Under the pieces are notes generated by a model. The model did no database searches and was not told the DNA's origin. It was given only the letters and a program-made list of their open reading frames with translations. A stretch of DNA of 64,000 nt from Cynocephalus volans. Lineage: Eukaryota > Chordata > Mammalia > Dermoptera > Cynocephalidae. Each line of letters opens with the position of its first letter. Positions within the stretch are counted from its first letter, which is position 1. The stretch is taken from the NCBI RefSeq assembly GCF_027409185.1, contig NC_084462.1, positions 158,211,490-158,275,489 of the forward strand, given 5' to 3'. This document shows, in pieces, positions 23,060 to 34,859 of the stretch. Made by a program: the position numbers and the translations under genes.

Positions 23060-24140
23060 TTGAATATGAAGATGATTAGAAGAGACGGGAAACAGAAAAG
23101 CCTAGGACAGTGTCAACATTTTTAGATGATATTACAAGAAACACTGGTTTTAGGCTCCCCCTCCTCCTTAAATCCACCTTCTAAATTTTACCCTAAATTA
23201 ATCTCTTTTTATGGTAACTATCTGTGTGTTTACTTAACTGATTAAAGTGGCTGATAACATCTTCATCTTCAACAAACCATCATCCTAAAGCAATTAATAA
23301 ACATCTTCTGTATATATAGGCTGTATAAGAAAAACAGAAATACTGTCTCTACGGACTGAGAATTTACTCTCTAAGAGAGCATTAATGATGACAAAGGACT
23401 CATAGACAGCCACATCAGCTCTGAATATGTTATATATTGTCAATTTAAAATAACATAAATTGAATTGTACTATATGTGAAGTATACCTCAATTTTTTTTT
23501 TAAAAAGTTTTTTATAAAAAGACATAAGAAGGTGCATTCGTTCCTAGGCAACGAGGCATATGCATTCTATGGAGTGATGAAATTTGCATATTTAAATAGA
23601 ATAGGTTCAAAAGAAATAAAATAAACAGAACAGGTTTAAGTTAAAGCTGCCGTTTCTTTTCTTCACTGTAGAACCCTTCAAAGATTGCACTATCTTCCCC
23701 ATCACTCTCTTTCTATTAACTTGGCAATGCTATGTATTCTCAAACAATACAACTTAACTTTCTTTAAAATGGCCTTTTGGGGTTCTTCCTGCTACCCTCA
23801 ATATTTTCCTAACTTTTTCTTCCATTTTTTTCTCTATCTTGTACCACCCCCAAAGCCAACAATATCTGGTGCCTTATGTCTGGGGGAGCCATTTTAACTT
23901 ATGTCTAGAAGTGTGCTATTCTGTTGTTTATGTTCCTAGGGTGACTCCAAAGCCAAATGACAGGTTCTCTCAATGGATGTCCTAAGTACAGGAATTTCAA
24001 CAGGCAGTGGGGATGAACAGGGATGCCCAAAAGTTGACAGAGAAAGGAACTTTCTTGTATTTAGTTCAAGACCCTGACACTATAACATTTTAAAATATAG
24101 TACACATCTGTTTTATATCAATAACTTCTTTTGAAGCATA
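23060..24140. other. No recognised feature
   Basis: AT-rich intergenic sequence; no exon or named repeat. Confidence 0.55.
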
Positions 24141-24149
24141 AGTGACAAC

Positions 24150-24650
24150 TTTTTTTAAAATTAAATTAAATTTAATTTAATTTTTATTTATTTTATTTTA
24201 TTTTGTCGATATACATTGTGGTTGATTATTGTTGCCCCTTACCAAAACCTCCCTCCCTCCTCCCACTCCTCCCTCCCCCCCAACAATGTCCTTTCTGTTT
24301 GCTTGTCGTATGAACTTCAAGTAATTGTGGTTGTTATATCTTCTCCCCCACCCCCGCGGGTTTTTTTTTGTGTGTGTGTGTGTGTGAATTTATATATTAA
24401 TTTTTAGCTCCCACCAATAAGTGAGAACATGTGGTATTTCTCTTTCTGTGCCTGACTCGTTTCACTTAATATAATTCTCTGAGGTCCATCCATGTTGTTG
24501 CAAATGGCAGTATTTCATTCGTTTTTACAGCTGAGTAGTATTCCATTGTATAGATGTACCACATTTTCCGTATCCACTCATCTGATGATGGACATTTGGG
24601 CTGGTTCCAACTCTTGGCTATTGTAAAGAGTGCTGCAATAAGTGACAACT
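24150..24650 (-). mobile_element. L1 3' end, 5'-truncated
   Basis: Minus strand: the C-terminal end of ORF2p is readable in frame ([20 protein letters not shown], then [10 protein letters not shown]). After the stop come the AGTGAGAACATGTGG-type 3'UTR, a C-rich stretch, a (GT)n run and an A-rich tail. Relatively little decayed compared with the other L1s here. Confidence 0.88.
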
Positions 24651-25157
24651 TTAGAGCCACCTTTTATTTCAATCCTAACAGCCTGTTCCCATGCAGACCT
24701 CCCCACACTAATCTGCCAGTCTGTATCCCACATTTCAGCTGGTTGCTTCTCCATCATCCACCCTCTCTTCCTTCACTGATTAGTAGTCATGTAATTAGAG
24801 TTGGGTTGACCACAGCCCAGACCCTTGCCACAGTGATTGGTGCAGGCACAGACACAGGAGCTTAGTTGATTCAATCATGGTGAAACTGGAGACTTTCATT
24901 CAATGTTCAGGGGAAGAAATCCTATCTGTTCTCCTGGCAGATGTGGTATGTGAATGTGACATCTACAACTGCTGCAGCCGTTTGGCTACCACAAGGGAAA
25001 CCCCATAAGAATGAATGAAGCCAACATCAGGAAGTGAGCAGAGTGGCTGCAGTTTGTGCTCTGATCAAACTATACCTGACATCTATACCAGACATTTCAG
25101 TTATGCTGAGTCAGGAAATTCTCTTTAATTATTTGTGCACATTGAAGTTTTGTGTGG
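24651..25157. other. No recognised feature
   Basis: Intergenic sequence without a named repeat or exon. Confidence 0.5.
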
Positions 25158-25332
25158 GGGGCCGGCCCGTGGCTAGCTTAGGAGAGTGTGGTGCTGATAA
25201 CACCAAGGCGACGGGTTCGGATCCCATATAGGGATGGCCGGTTAGCTCACTGGCTGAGCGTGGTGCTGACAACACCAAGTCAAGGGTTAAGATCCTCTTA
25301 TCAGTTGGTTATCTTTAAAAAAAAAAAAGAAG
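25158..25332 (+). mobile_element. CYN-type SINE, dimer
   Basis: GGCCGGCCCGTGGCTAGCTT to a modified 3' end (CTCTTATCAGTTGGTTATCT) and poly(A). GAAGTTTTGTGTG on both sides is the target-site duplication. Confidence 0.93.
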
Positions 25333-25384
25333 AAGTTTTGTGTGTGGCTTTTAAAAATAGGAACTTAAAGCACCCTATTATAAT

Positions 25385-26365
25385 CCTTCATCAGAATCTT
25401 TTTTTACAGTAGTATTGAGGTCTACATTATGTAAACTGCATATATTCAAGTGTATGATTTGATGAGTTTTGACATATATGTATACACCTGTGAAACCATC
25501 TCCACAATTAAAATAATGAACATAGCCGTCATACTCCAAGGATACCTGATGCCCTTCTGGAATCTCTTCCTCCTTCACTGCCCTCTCCCACCCCCAGACT
25601 TTCTGTCATATAGACAAGTTTGCATTCTCTAGAATTTTATATAATTATGTTCTCTCTTTGTCTGGCTTCTTGCAATCAGCATAATATTTCGAGATTCATC
25701 CATGTTGTTGCTCTTATCTTTGTTCCTTTTTATTGCCAAGTAGTTTTCATTGTTTGGATGCCCAACAGTTTATCCATTCACCTGTTGATGGACATTTGGG
25801 TTGTTTCTAATTTGGGGCTTGCTATGGATTGAATTGTGTTCCTCCCAAAGTCTGATGTATTAGAAACTAAATCCCCACTGTGACAGGGTTAAGAGGGTAG
25901 GAAATCTACTACGGTAATTGAAATATGGGGCATTCGAGAGGTGATTAGATTGTGAGGACCAGGCCCAAGTGAATAGATTAATCCATTGATGGTGTAATGG
26001 GTGATCCTGGGCGTGGGGCTGATGGCTTTATAAGGAAAGCGAATGAGCAGGTTAGCTCTCTCTTGCTTCTGCCATTTCATTATGATACCCCTGCGTCACT
26101 GGAGTCACCACTAAGAACAAGGCCCTCACGAGACATGTTCCCTGGACTTGGACTTCCCAGCTTTTGAAACTGTAAGCACTAAATATTGTTTCTTTATAAA
26201 TCACCCAGTTTTAGGTATTTCTGTTATAAGCAACAGAAATGACTAATACAAGGCTACTACAAATAAAGTTGCTATAAATATATGTATACAAATCTTCGTG
26301 TGTATATAAACTTTCATTCCTCTTGGTTAAATACCTAGGAGTGGAGTCTCTTTTTAAATCATTTT
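25385..26365 (-). mobile_element. Old L1 3' end split by a MaLR LTR
   Basis: Plus-strand landmarks of a reversed L1 3' region: GATTCATCCATGTTGTTGCT, CACCTGTTGATGGACATTTG before the LTR, then ACTACAAATAAAGTTGCTAT and AATACCTAGGAGTGGAG after it. Confidence 0.8.
25820..26250 (+). mobile_element. MaLR (MLT1/MST-type) solo LTR inserted in L1
   Basis: Starts TGCTATGGATTGAATTGTGT and ends AAATGACTAATACA, with GGCTTTATAAGGAAAGCG and CTTCTGCCATTTCATTATG between. The flanks GGGCT and AGGCT form an approximate 5-bp target-site duplication. The L1 reads on across it. Confidence 0.9.
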
Positions 26366-26671
26366 TTTTTCTATTACAAAAGCAACACATATTTAATGTA
26401 GGAAAGTTAGAATATAATATAGGCAAAAAAGGAAAAAAATTAAAATCACTAGTAATATATCTTGATGTAGATCTTTCCAGGAATGATAACCTGGTGGGGG
26501 AAAAACAGTGAAAGGAAGATGGGAAGAGAATTTGGGGGTAAATGAAAAGGCTGAGCAGTCACCAAGAAACAAAACAGCCTAGGAAGGGGGCAGATGATGC
26601 ACCAGTTCTGGAACAGAGTCCTAGAGGAGTAGTCCCTGTTCTGCAGTCCTGTAACGAAACACAGGGCTCAG
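26366..26671. other. No recognised feature
   Basis: AT-rich sequence, then a short GC-richer stretch; nothing assigned. Confidence 0.5.
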
Positions 26672-26742
26672 TATGAGGGTAGTTCAATAAGTTCATGGAA
26701 AAATAGAATTACAAGATAATATGAATCTTCCATGAACTTTTT

Positions 26743-27838
26743 AAAAAAACATTTTTATATTATTTTAATTTATCAATATACAATGTAGTTGATTTTCGTG
26801 TCCCTTTACCAGTTCCTCCTTCTACCTCCTCCTCCCCTCTCCCATCAACATCATATCTGTTCACTTGTCTTAACAAGTTCAAGGAATTGTTGTGGTTGTT
26901 GTGTCTTCTTCTCCCACCCCCTGTTTATTTGTTTGTATATTTATTTATTTAACTCCCACAAATAAGTGAGAACATGAGGTATTTCTCTTTCTGTGCTTGG
27001 CTTCTTTCACTTAATGTAATTTTCTCTAAGTCCATCCATGTTGCTGCAAATGGTAGTATTTCATTTTTCTTTTATAACAGAGTAGTATTCCATTGTGTAG
27101 ATATACCACATCCACTCATCTGATGATAGGCATTTAGGCTGGTTCCAATTCTTGGCTATTGTAAATAGTGCTGCAATAAATATGAGAATACAGGTATCCC
27201 TTCGACATGATGATTTCCTTTCCTCTGGGTATATTCCCAGCTGTGGAATAGCTGGGTCATATGGTGGATCTATCTGTAATTGTTTGAGGAAACTCCATAC
27301 CATTTTCCATAGAGGCTGCACCATTTTGCAGTCCCACCAATAGTGTATGAGAGTTCCTTTTTCTCCACATCCTCATCAGCATTTATTATTGTCTTTTTGA
27401 TATTAACGATCCTAACTGGAATGAGATGGTATCTCAAAGTGGTTTTGATTTGCATTTCCTGAATGCTGAGTGATGTTGAACATTTTTTCATGTATCCGTT
27501 GGACATTCGTATATCTTCCTTTGAAAATGCCTATTCAGGGCCAGCCCGTGGCTCACTCGGGAGAGTGTGGTGCTGATAACACCAAGGCCACGGGTTCGGA
27601 TCCCTATATAGGGATGGCTGGTTAACTCACTTAGGAGAGCGTGGTGCTAACGTCACCAAGTCAAGGGTTAAGATCCCCTTACCGGTCATCTTTAAAAAAA
27701 AGAAAATGCCTATTCATCTCCTTTGTCCATTTTTTAATTGGGTTCCTTGTTTTTTGCTGTTAAGTTGTTTGAGTTCCTTGTATATTCCAGATATTAATCC
27801 TTTGTCAGATGTATATTTTGCAAATATTTTCTTCCCAT
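26743..27838 (-). mobile_element. 5'-truncated L1 inside the MITE, itself carrying a SINE
   Basis: Minus strand: ORF2p C-terminal sequence is partly readable ([34 protein letters not shown]), followed by the 3'UTR and an A-rich tail at 26,743. The flanks CTTCCATGAACTTTT and CTTCCCATGAACTTTT are its target-site duplication. Confidence 0.85.
27538..27702 (+). mobile_element. CYN-type SINE, dimer (inside L1)
   Basis: GGGCCAGCCCGTGGCTCACT to CCTTACCGGTCATCTTT and a tail. GAAAATGCCTATTCA on both sides is the target-site duplication; L1 sequence continues across it. Confidence 0.95.
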
Positions 27839-27841
27839 GAA

Positions 27842-28013
27842 CTTTTTTTTTTTTTTATACATGACTGGTAAGGGGATCTTAACCCTTGACTTGGTGTTGT
27901 CAGCACCACGCTCAGCCAATGAGCTAACCAGCCATCCCTATACGGGATCCAAACCCATGGCTTTGGTGTTATCAACACCACACTTTCCCAAGTGAGCCAT
28001 GGGCCGGCCCCTC
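27842..28013 (-). mobile_element. CYN-type SINE, dimer (at the L1/MITE junction)
   Basis: Poly(T), ATACATGACTGGTAAGGGGA to GGGCCGGCCC. It inserted into the L1 target-site duplication: CCCATGAACTTTT flanks it on both sides. Confidence 0.93.
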
Positions 28014-29882
28014 CCCATGAACTTTTTGAAGCACACCTGCATGTGTTGTATTCAAGGTATTTGTGTAGTTATTTGTGTTTGTTTCCTCATGCACTAAATA
28101 GGAATTAGTGAAATATACTCGGTTATCATATGGGGTTATTTATGCATCTTTTCTTTTCATGTATTTGTACCCCCCAAAATTAGACCAAAGAATCCTGTGG
28201 TCAAGTTGTGGATGACTATTTTCCAGTTGTAAAAAATGATAAATCTATTTATAATATAATAATTAAAAATCTAGTGATAGAATATGACTGCAAGTTTGTT
28301 TTAATATCCCTAAGCAATTAAATTAATATGCAACATTAATAGAATAAAGGACAAAATCACATAGTCATTTTATTAGACAAAAAAGAGCATTTGACAACAT
28401 CTAACACTTTCTTATGACAAAAGCACTCAGCTCTAGGAATAGGACAGAATTTCCTCAACCTGATAAAGAGCATTCCCAAAACATGTGAAGCTAACATTAT
28501 TCTAAATGGTGAAAGACTGAATGCTTTCTTTCCAAGAGCAGAAATAAGGCAAGAATGTTCACTTTCATCACATCTATTCAACATCATACTGGAGTTTCTA
28601 GCCAGGACAATTAAGCAAGAAAGTAAAATAAAAGGCATCCAGATTAGAAAGGAGGAAGTAAAATGATCTCTACTCACAGATGACATAATCTTATGCATAG
28701 AATATCCCAAGGAATCCATTAAAAAATGAATAGGACTAATAAGTTAAATAGGCTACAGGACACAAGATTAATTTACAAAAATCAGTTGTATTTTTTATAT
28801 ACTATACTAACAATAAACATTATGAAAACAAAATTAAGAAAATAATTCCATTAACACTGTCATCAAAAAGAATAAGATGCTTAGGAAAATTTAACAAAAG
28901 AAGTGCAATATTTGTACACTGAAAACTAAAAAATACTCTTAAAAAAATTAAAGGAGATCCCATGTTCAGGGATTGGAAGACTTAATATTGTTAAGATGGC
29001 AATACTTCCCAAATTGATCTACAGATTTAGTGTGATCTCTATCCAAACCCAGTTTCTTTTTTGGAGACACTGCTGATCCTGAAATTCATATGGAAATATA
29101 AGGGATCTAGAATAGCAAAACAATCTTGATAAAGAGGAGCAAAGTTAGAGGACTCACACTTCCCAATTTAAAAATTTACTACACTGCTGAAGAAATGAAG
29201 ACAGTGTGCTACTGGTAGAAGGTTAGACATATAGATCAATATAATAAAATTGAGAACCTAGAAGGAAACTCTAACATTTATAATAAACTGATTTTTGACA
29301 AGAGTGCCAAGACAATTCAAGGGGAGAATGAATAATCTTGTCAACAAATGGTCCTGGTAAAACTGGATATCACATACAAAAGAATGAAGTTGGACCCCTA
29401 CCTCACACCATATATAAAAATTAAGTCAAAATGGATCAAAGATCTAAATATAAGAGTTAAAAGTATAAAATTCTTAGATGAAAATATAGGTATAAATCTC
29501 CAAGATCATGAATTCGGCAACAGTTTTTAGATATGACACTAAAAGCATAAACAACCAAAGGAAAAATAGATAAACAGGACTTGATCAAAATTTAAAAGTT
29601 TGGGGAAAAAAATTAAAAACTTTTGTTCTTCAAAGGACACCATCAGAAAGTGAAATGATAACCCATAAAATGGGAGAAAATTTTTACAAATCATATATCT
29701 GATAAGAGACTTGCATCCAGAGTATACAAAGAACTCTTATTACACTCAATATTAAAAGATAAATAACCCAGTTTTTAAATGGGCCAAAGATTTGAAAAGA
29801 CATTACTCCAAAGAAGATAGGGAAATAAAAAAATAAGCTAATAAGTCATTAGAGAAATGCAAATCAAAACTACAGTAAGATG

Positions 29883-30057
29883 GGCCGGCCCGTGGCTCAC
29901 TCGGGAGAGTGCGGTGCTGATAACACCAAGGCCCCGGGTTCGGATCCCATATAGGGATGGCCGGTTCGCTCACTGGCTGAGCGTGGTGCTCACAACACCA
30001 AGTCAAGGGTTAAGATCCCCTTACCGGTCATCTTTAAAAAAAAAAAAAAAAAAAACA
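29883..30057 (+). mobile_element. CYN-type SINE, dimer (inside L1)
   Basis: Near-consensus dimer, GGGCCGGCCCGTGGCTCACT to CCTTACCGGTCATCTTT and a long poly(A). AAAACTACAGTAAGAT on both sides is the target-site duplication. Confidence 0.96.
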
Positions 30058-30709
30058 AAAAAAAACTACAGTAAGATACCACTTCAACCAGCCTAGGATA
30101 GCTAAAATAAAAAGCCAGAGAGTAACAAGTATTGGTGAGGATGTGGAGAAATCAGAACCCTTGACCACTGCTTGCAGGAACATAAAATGGTGCAACAGCT
30201 TTGGAAAATAGTTTGGCATATCCTCAAAATGCTAAACATAGAGTTATCATTATGACTCTGCAATTCTACTCCTGGGTGCCTACCCAGGACAAATAAAAAA
30301 CATGTCCAGACAAAAACTTGTGTGCAAATGTTCATAGCAGTGTCATTTATAATAATTAAAATGGAGAAACAGCCCAAATGTCCATCAACTGATGAATGGA
30401 TAAACAAAAGATTGTATATTCATATAATGGAATATTATTTAACAGTAAACAGTAATGAAGTATGGATACATGCTACAACATGGATGAAACTTGAAAGCAG
30501 TATGCTAAATAAAAGAAGCCAGACACAAAAGACTACATACTGGTCCAGAATAGGCAAATCAGAGTCAGAAAGTAGATTAGTGATTGTCTTGGGCTGGGCA
30601 GGGTTGGGAGGTGGGGGCAGGGTGGAGAAAAAGAGGAGGGAGGTAGGATAGGAATGACTGCTAATGGGTACAAGGATGCTTTTTGGGATAATGAAAGTGT
30701 TCTAAAGGC

Positions 30710-30802
30710 TGGCCCATGGCTCACTTGGGAGAGTGTGCTGCTGACAACACCAAGTCAGGGGTTAAGATCCCCTTACCGATCATCTTTTAAAAAGAAAAAA
30801 AA
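30710..30802 (+). mobile_element. CYN-type SINE, hybrid half-element (inside L1)
   Basis: Starts like the left monomer (GGCTGGCCCATGGCTCACTT) but ends like the right monomer (AGGGGTTAAGATCCCCTTAC). AAAGTGTTCTAAA flanks it on both sides. Confidence 0.92.
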
Positions 30803-31079
30803 AGTGTTCTAAAATTAAATTATGGTGATGGTTGGGTCACTCTGTAAATATACCAAAAACCATGTATTGTGTACTGTAAGTGTTAAAATTTATGGTATAT
30901 AAACTACATCTTAACAAAGCTATTAGAAAACAAAACCTAAAATACTTTATTCAAAAATAAAAACCCTTACAGGGATAATGTCCTGTTCATTGATGGGAAG
31001 GGGACTGTGTTTTTTAAACTCTGTAATTTCAGCACTTACTGCAGTGCCTGGCACATGGAACACTTGATAACAATTGAAT

Positions 31080-31175
31080 AAAAGAAAGGAAAGAAGGAAG
31101 AAAAGGTGGGAGGGAGGAAGGGGAAGACAAGAGAAAAAGAGAACAAGAGAGGGAGGAAAAGGAAGGAAGTGATTT
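31080..31175 (+). repeat. Purine-rich GGAA/GAAA tract
   Basis: About 95 bp almost entirely of A and G, dominated by GGAA and GAAA units, on the plus strand. Confidence 0.85.
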
Positions 31176-31189
31176 GACTATGATATCCC

Positions 31190-31370
31190 TTCAGAAACTG
31201 TTACTCACTCTCTACAGTGTGCCATCTTACAAATGAGGAAACTAGATTTCCTAGAGGATCGGTAACTAATCTAAATCCATCCACTACTGAATGGTGGGGG
31301 AAAATCGGAACTCAAGTCTGTATACTCCAAAGCCCATAGTCTGCATGTTCATCACTATAATTTTCATGAT
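31190..31370. repeat. MIR/L2-like fragment
   Basis: ATCTTACAAATGAGGAAACT, CCTAGAGGATCGGTAACTAA and GGAACTCAAGTCTGTATACT follow the order of a MIR-type element. Confidence 0.55.
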
Positions 31371-32115
31371 GAGGTTTAAAGATGAATTTCAACATATAGG
31401 GGTGAACCTAAGCTACCTTGACATGACTGAGAGAGCTGTATACGCGTGTGTATGAGGCCATTGGGAGAAAGGGAAGTAAAGGGAGATGTTCTGAAAATTA
31501 ATGTTAGGTGTCATTGCGGTTCAAAAAGGCCCAATAAAGGACACCCCCTTCCTCACCAAAGTTCTGAACCAATTGAGAAATAAGACAAAAGGGTCAATAG
31601 ATGCAGAACTCAGGTGCATGACTGAATTCCTGGGCACGGGGCCTGTGTGAGTTGCATAGGGCCCTGCACTTGGTTTAATGTTCTACCATCACCATCCAGA
31701 AATTCTTGGTAATTTTTATTTTGCAATGGGTCCCACACATTATGTAGCTGACAAAAATGTCACCTTACAAAATGCCCTTTTTATTACTGTTATAAGTGAT
31801 CTGGGAGGATGTAGCTTGAGTATGAAAACCAATTTCTGACCTCCAGTCTAGACACTGGAGCAGCCCACCTAAAGGAAAGTTTGGGTCTGAGCATGTACGC
31901 TAATTGCTGTCCCACCGGTTCTGCTGGAAAGAGAGAAAGAGACCACATCCCCCCAAGCCACATCGTTGACAGTGGAGAAACATGTCCCACACCGACCAGA
32001 TACCCCACTCCACCTCTCTGAGGAGAAGTAAGGGGTGGGGGTGGGGGGGCAAGAGGCCAAGAGTGATTAGGTAAACCTGAGAAATGGAGAAAGACGTATT
32101 CCCCTTTAACAGGCA
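31371..32115. other. No firmly recognised feature
   Basis: GTTGCATAGGGCCCTGCACT and CAATGGGTCCCACACATTAT (31,650-31,745) look repeat-derived but I cannot name the family. There is a GT-rich run near 32,035-32,050. Confidence 0.45.
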
Positions 32116-32720
32116 TCTTAGTCAAGACTCTCTTGTTTACAAGTAACAAATACAATTAAATTAGTTTAAATGGAACAGGAAGTTTTGGGAAGATGTGGCA
32201 GATACTGCTTTCTATGCAATACCAGCTCCCCCTCTTCCTCCCCCTCTTCCCCTTCTTCCCTGCTGAGATACAGGGAGGAAATCCCTTGATCTCAGAGAAG
32301 CAGATGTCCTGCCAGCCCCATGAGTCATAGTTGGTCTAAGCTAACCACGGAAATCCAATCCAATTCCCCTTTGTCAGGCACTCACTTTTCTAACCTCCCT
32401 TGTAGGTACTGGAGATATGTGACACAGTTCTAGCCAATGAGACATAAGAAAGTCTCCTGTGTGGCCTCTGAGAAAGAGGAATTTTTCATTATTAACAAAA
32501 AATTGAGCCCCATTCCCTTCTGCTCCTTTCCTTCTTATTTGATGCAGTGATGTGAGGACATGATGTCTGGAGTTCTGGCAGCCATTATGTGACCAGGAGG
32601 CCATAAGCATAAGAAGGGAAAGTCAAAATGCCAAGTGGCTAAAAGATGGAAAGAGCCTGGGTCCTTGATGACATGGCTTAGTTGAACAAACCCTGACTCT
32701 GTCTGCCTCCAGAATTCTTA
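32116..32720. repeat. Ancient interspersed repeats (families not named)
   Basis: Starts with a TTTACAAGTAACAAATACAA block and continues with GCCAATGAGACATAAGAAAG, CAGCCATTATGTGACCAGGA and GAGCCTGGGTCCTTGATGAC. These are landmarks of old mammalian repeats, probably two different elements. A short pyrimidine-rich CCTCTTCCTCCCC tract lies near 32,230. Confidence 0.45.
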
Positions 32721-32724
32721 AGGA

Positions 32725-33560
32725 AACAATGTGTCCTAGTGGTCGTGATAGTGGTTCAAGTCACTGTCATTTAGGTTATCTCTTACCTGCAGTCAAGTAT
32801 ATCCTAATGCATACAGACTTATAAGACATTTACTATGAGTCTCAAGGGACCCAAAGGCAGAAACTCTGGAAGGTCAGGAAGCAGGGATGGGAAAGTATCA
32901 CACCCTTAGGCAGTTACACTCTCCTCCAGCCTCATCTTTGCTCCTTTATGAGAATCTGCATCCTTCTTCACTCTTTCTCTAGAGACCAGTGGTCACTTAC
33001 TTATTCAACATTCACATGGCAAAGACCTCTCTGCATCTCCTGAATGCAGGAGACCAACTCAGGCTGCAACTAGCATCTCAAACCCAATTCCAAAGTCTAG
33101 TTGTGAGTCACGTACACCCTGGCCCAATTAACACTGCCCTGAGGCAAGGCACACGCTCAAACACAGCTGCAGAGGGCCCACACGGGAAGGGTGTGTGTGT
33201 GTCTGTGTGTGTGTAGGAAATTCTCAGAGAAAGGGCAGGCATGAGCTAGAAGATCCCACCCCTAGTGTCTACTGTATTGGGTGAGGCAGAAAAGAAAGGA
33301 GATAAGGGTCAGATTATCCATGTTAGGAGCAGGAAGCCGGTCAGCCTGAGAAAGATGAACAGATGGGGAGCAGCAGACGGAAGAGCTGCGAGGCCTAAGA
33401 ACTATCTCAGGAGGTAGCTGAGAAATCCCTTAGTTAAGAAGTCAAAATGCAATCCCCCGAGGACTTTTCTTGAATGACCAGTGAGGAAGAGGTGGTCAGC
33501 GAAGAGAGAAGGAAAGGAGCGGCCCTAGGGCAGAAAACGTTACGGAGAACACAGAGGGGA
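32725..33560. other. No recognised feature
   Basis: Intergenic sequence, GC-richer toward the island on its right. A short (GT)n run lies at about 33,190-33,213. Confidence 0.5.
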
Positions 33561-33699
33561 GGTTTAGACCGTGCCCCCATCCTCTCCTGTCCCCGCCCAG
33601 AGAGTGGAAATCAGGTCGTCTGGTTATTTTAGGCTCAAGTCCCAAAGAGAACGTGTGTTCCTGTGTGTTCCCTGGCAATCGCTGGCAACAATCTTTCTT

Positions 33700-34310
33700 C
33701 CTAGAAAAGTTCACTGAAACAGATCGGGGTCAGCCCGGATCAGTTCCCCACGGGCATCAGAGCCCTGGCCCGGAGGCCCGACGCTGCCCGGAGAGTCGCC
33801 AGGTGGCCGTGTGGCCGAGCCCGATAAGGGAGGGCGGCGGATCGCGAGGGCCGGGGCGGGGCACCGAGCCCTTCCGAGAAGCACGAGGCAGAGCTGGGGT
33901 CAGCGCAGGGGCCGGGGTGTGACTTCCAGCCGCTTTCCCCGCCCCTGCTGCTGGGAAGGGGCCGGGCGGAGAGGACGCCGGCGGAGGGGCTAGCGCGGGA
34001 AACTGAGGCTGTGTTTGGAGAAGGCGCCGGAAGGAAGCAGAGGAAGCCAGAGAGCAGGGCCTCTGGAGCAGCAGCCGGACAATGCTGGGAACACACACGC
34101 TGGGTCTGTCGGCCCCGGCTCTCCCTCCGAGGGAGCGATCGGCCGGGGGTTCACTGCGGCTGGTGCAGGCCGGGGCTCCGCGCCTAGGAGGCGCTGGGCA
34201 GAAACTCCTACAAGAAAGGACCCTGGGCACAAACACATGCTCCGGTGGCCTAAGAAGAGGGTGCGCAAGGAGGAAAGTCACTGCACACCTCGCTGTCGCC
34301 TGCACCTCTT
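33700..34310. promoter_or_regulatory. Orphan GC-rich, CpG-rich island
   Basis: About 600 bp with many CG dinucleotides and GC boxes (GGGCCGGGGCGGGGCACCG near 33,850; CCGCCCCTGC near 33,938) in an AT-rich spacer. It lies about 19 kb upstream of the SPTLC2 start and about 21 kb downstream of the ALKBH1 3' end. It holds overlapping frames on both strands, the longest 225 codons on the minus strand (33,757-34,434), but none resembles a known protein and GC-rich sequence gives long frames by chance. It could be a promoter of a non-coding transcript or a CpG-rich enhancer. Confidence 0.6.
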
Positions 34311-34469
34311 GAAATGCTACTGATGGATTTGTTTTGTGCTGGTGAACAGTGAGGAGGCAGGAAACATGTTTGAACCACTGCACCAATGAGCACTTTCTCA
34401 AACCTAGTTGTAGGAGGTGAACTTTCTGTTTCAATGAAATTTTACCCGGAAGCCTAAATAAATAAAATA

Positions 34470-34516
34470 GATTAAAAACAGTAACAACAACAGCAACAAC
34501 AACAACAAAACCAACA
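34470..34516 (+). repeat. (AAC)n microsatellite
   Basis: AACAACAACAGCAACAACAA-type run with minor interruptions. Confidence 0.9.
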
Positions 34517-34623
34517 GTTGCTCTCCTGCCCTTCCCTCCACCCCATCCTCATTGAAGAGCTGGTTTTGAAAAACACTCATCTACTGCTTACTCCAGAGTA
34601 GCTGGTGATGAACTGTGGCTCAG

Positions 34624-34723
34624 GCTGGCCCTTAGCCCAGTTGGTTAGACCGCAGCCTTGTAACACCAAGGACAAGGGTTTGGTTCCCTGTACCATCAGC
34701 TGCCAAAAAAAAAAAAAAAAAAA
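34624..34723 (+). mobile_element. CYN-type SINE, tRNA-like monomer
   Basis: GGCTGGCCCTTAGCCCAGTT GG, GGGTTTGGTTCCCTGTACCA and a poly(A). Flanks AACTGTGGCTCAG and AACTGAGGCTCAG form the target-site duplication. Confidence 0.92.
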
Positions 34724-34859
34724 AAACTGAGGCTCAGAGAGGCTAAGTGACTTACTCAGTGTCACACAGCAAGGAAAGAAGAGGGCAACAAAAAGAACAG
34801 GGACTTGAGCAAAAGCCAACAGAAAACTGTGACCTGCGTGTTAACTTCTACCTGCTGCC

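Larger units (their letters stand above)
26672..28044. mobile_element. Mariner-like MITE split by nested L1 and SINE insertions
   Basis: The left arm (26,674-26,742: TGAGGGTAGTTCAATAAGTT ... CTTCCATGAACTTTTT) and the end of the right arm (about 28,014-28,042: CCATGAACTTTTTGAAGC) are the two ends of one MITE. They are now separated by about 1.3 kb of inserted L1 and two CYN SINEs. Confidence 0.8.
28260..30960 (+). mobile_element. Old L1, ORF2 3' half, frame destroyed
   Basis: Plus-strand L1 ORF2 remnants run from the reverse-transcriptase part (CACATAGTCATTTTATTAGA, ATGGTGAAAGACTGAATGC, CAGATGACATAATCTTATG) to the C-terminal part (GCCCAAATGTCCATCAACTG, TGGAATATTATTTAACAGTA) and the 3' end. 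Many stops and indels mean it is not functional. Two CYN insertions interrupt it. Confidence 0.9.

Noticed and set aside
24466..24660. Intact L1 ORF2 gene
   Set aside because: Only the C-terminal end of ORF2p is present in a 5'-truncated copy; the other L1s here are interrupted by stops and insertions.
33757..34434. 225-codon minus-strand frame, the longest in the window
   Set aside because: It lies in a CpG-rich island where stop codons are rare, with other long frames overlapping on both strands and no recognisable domain.
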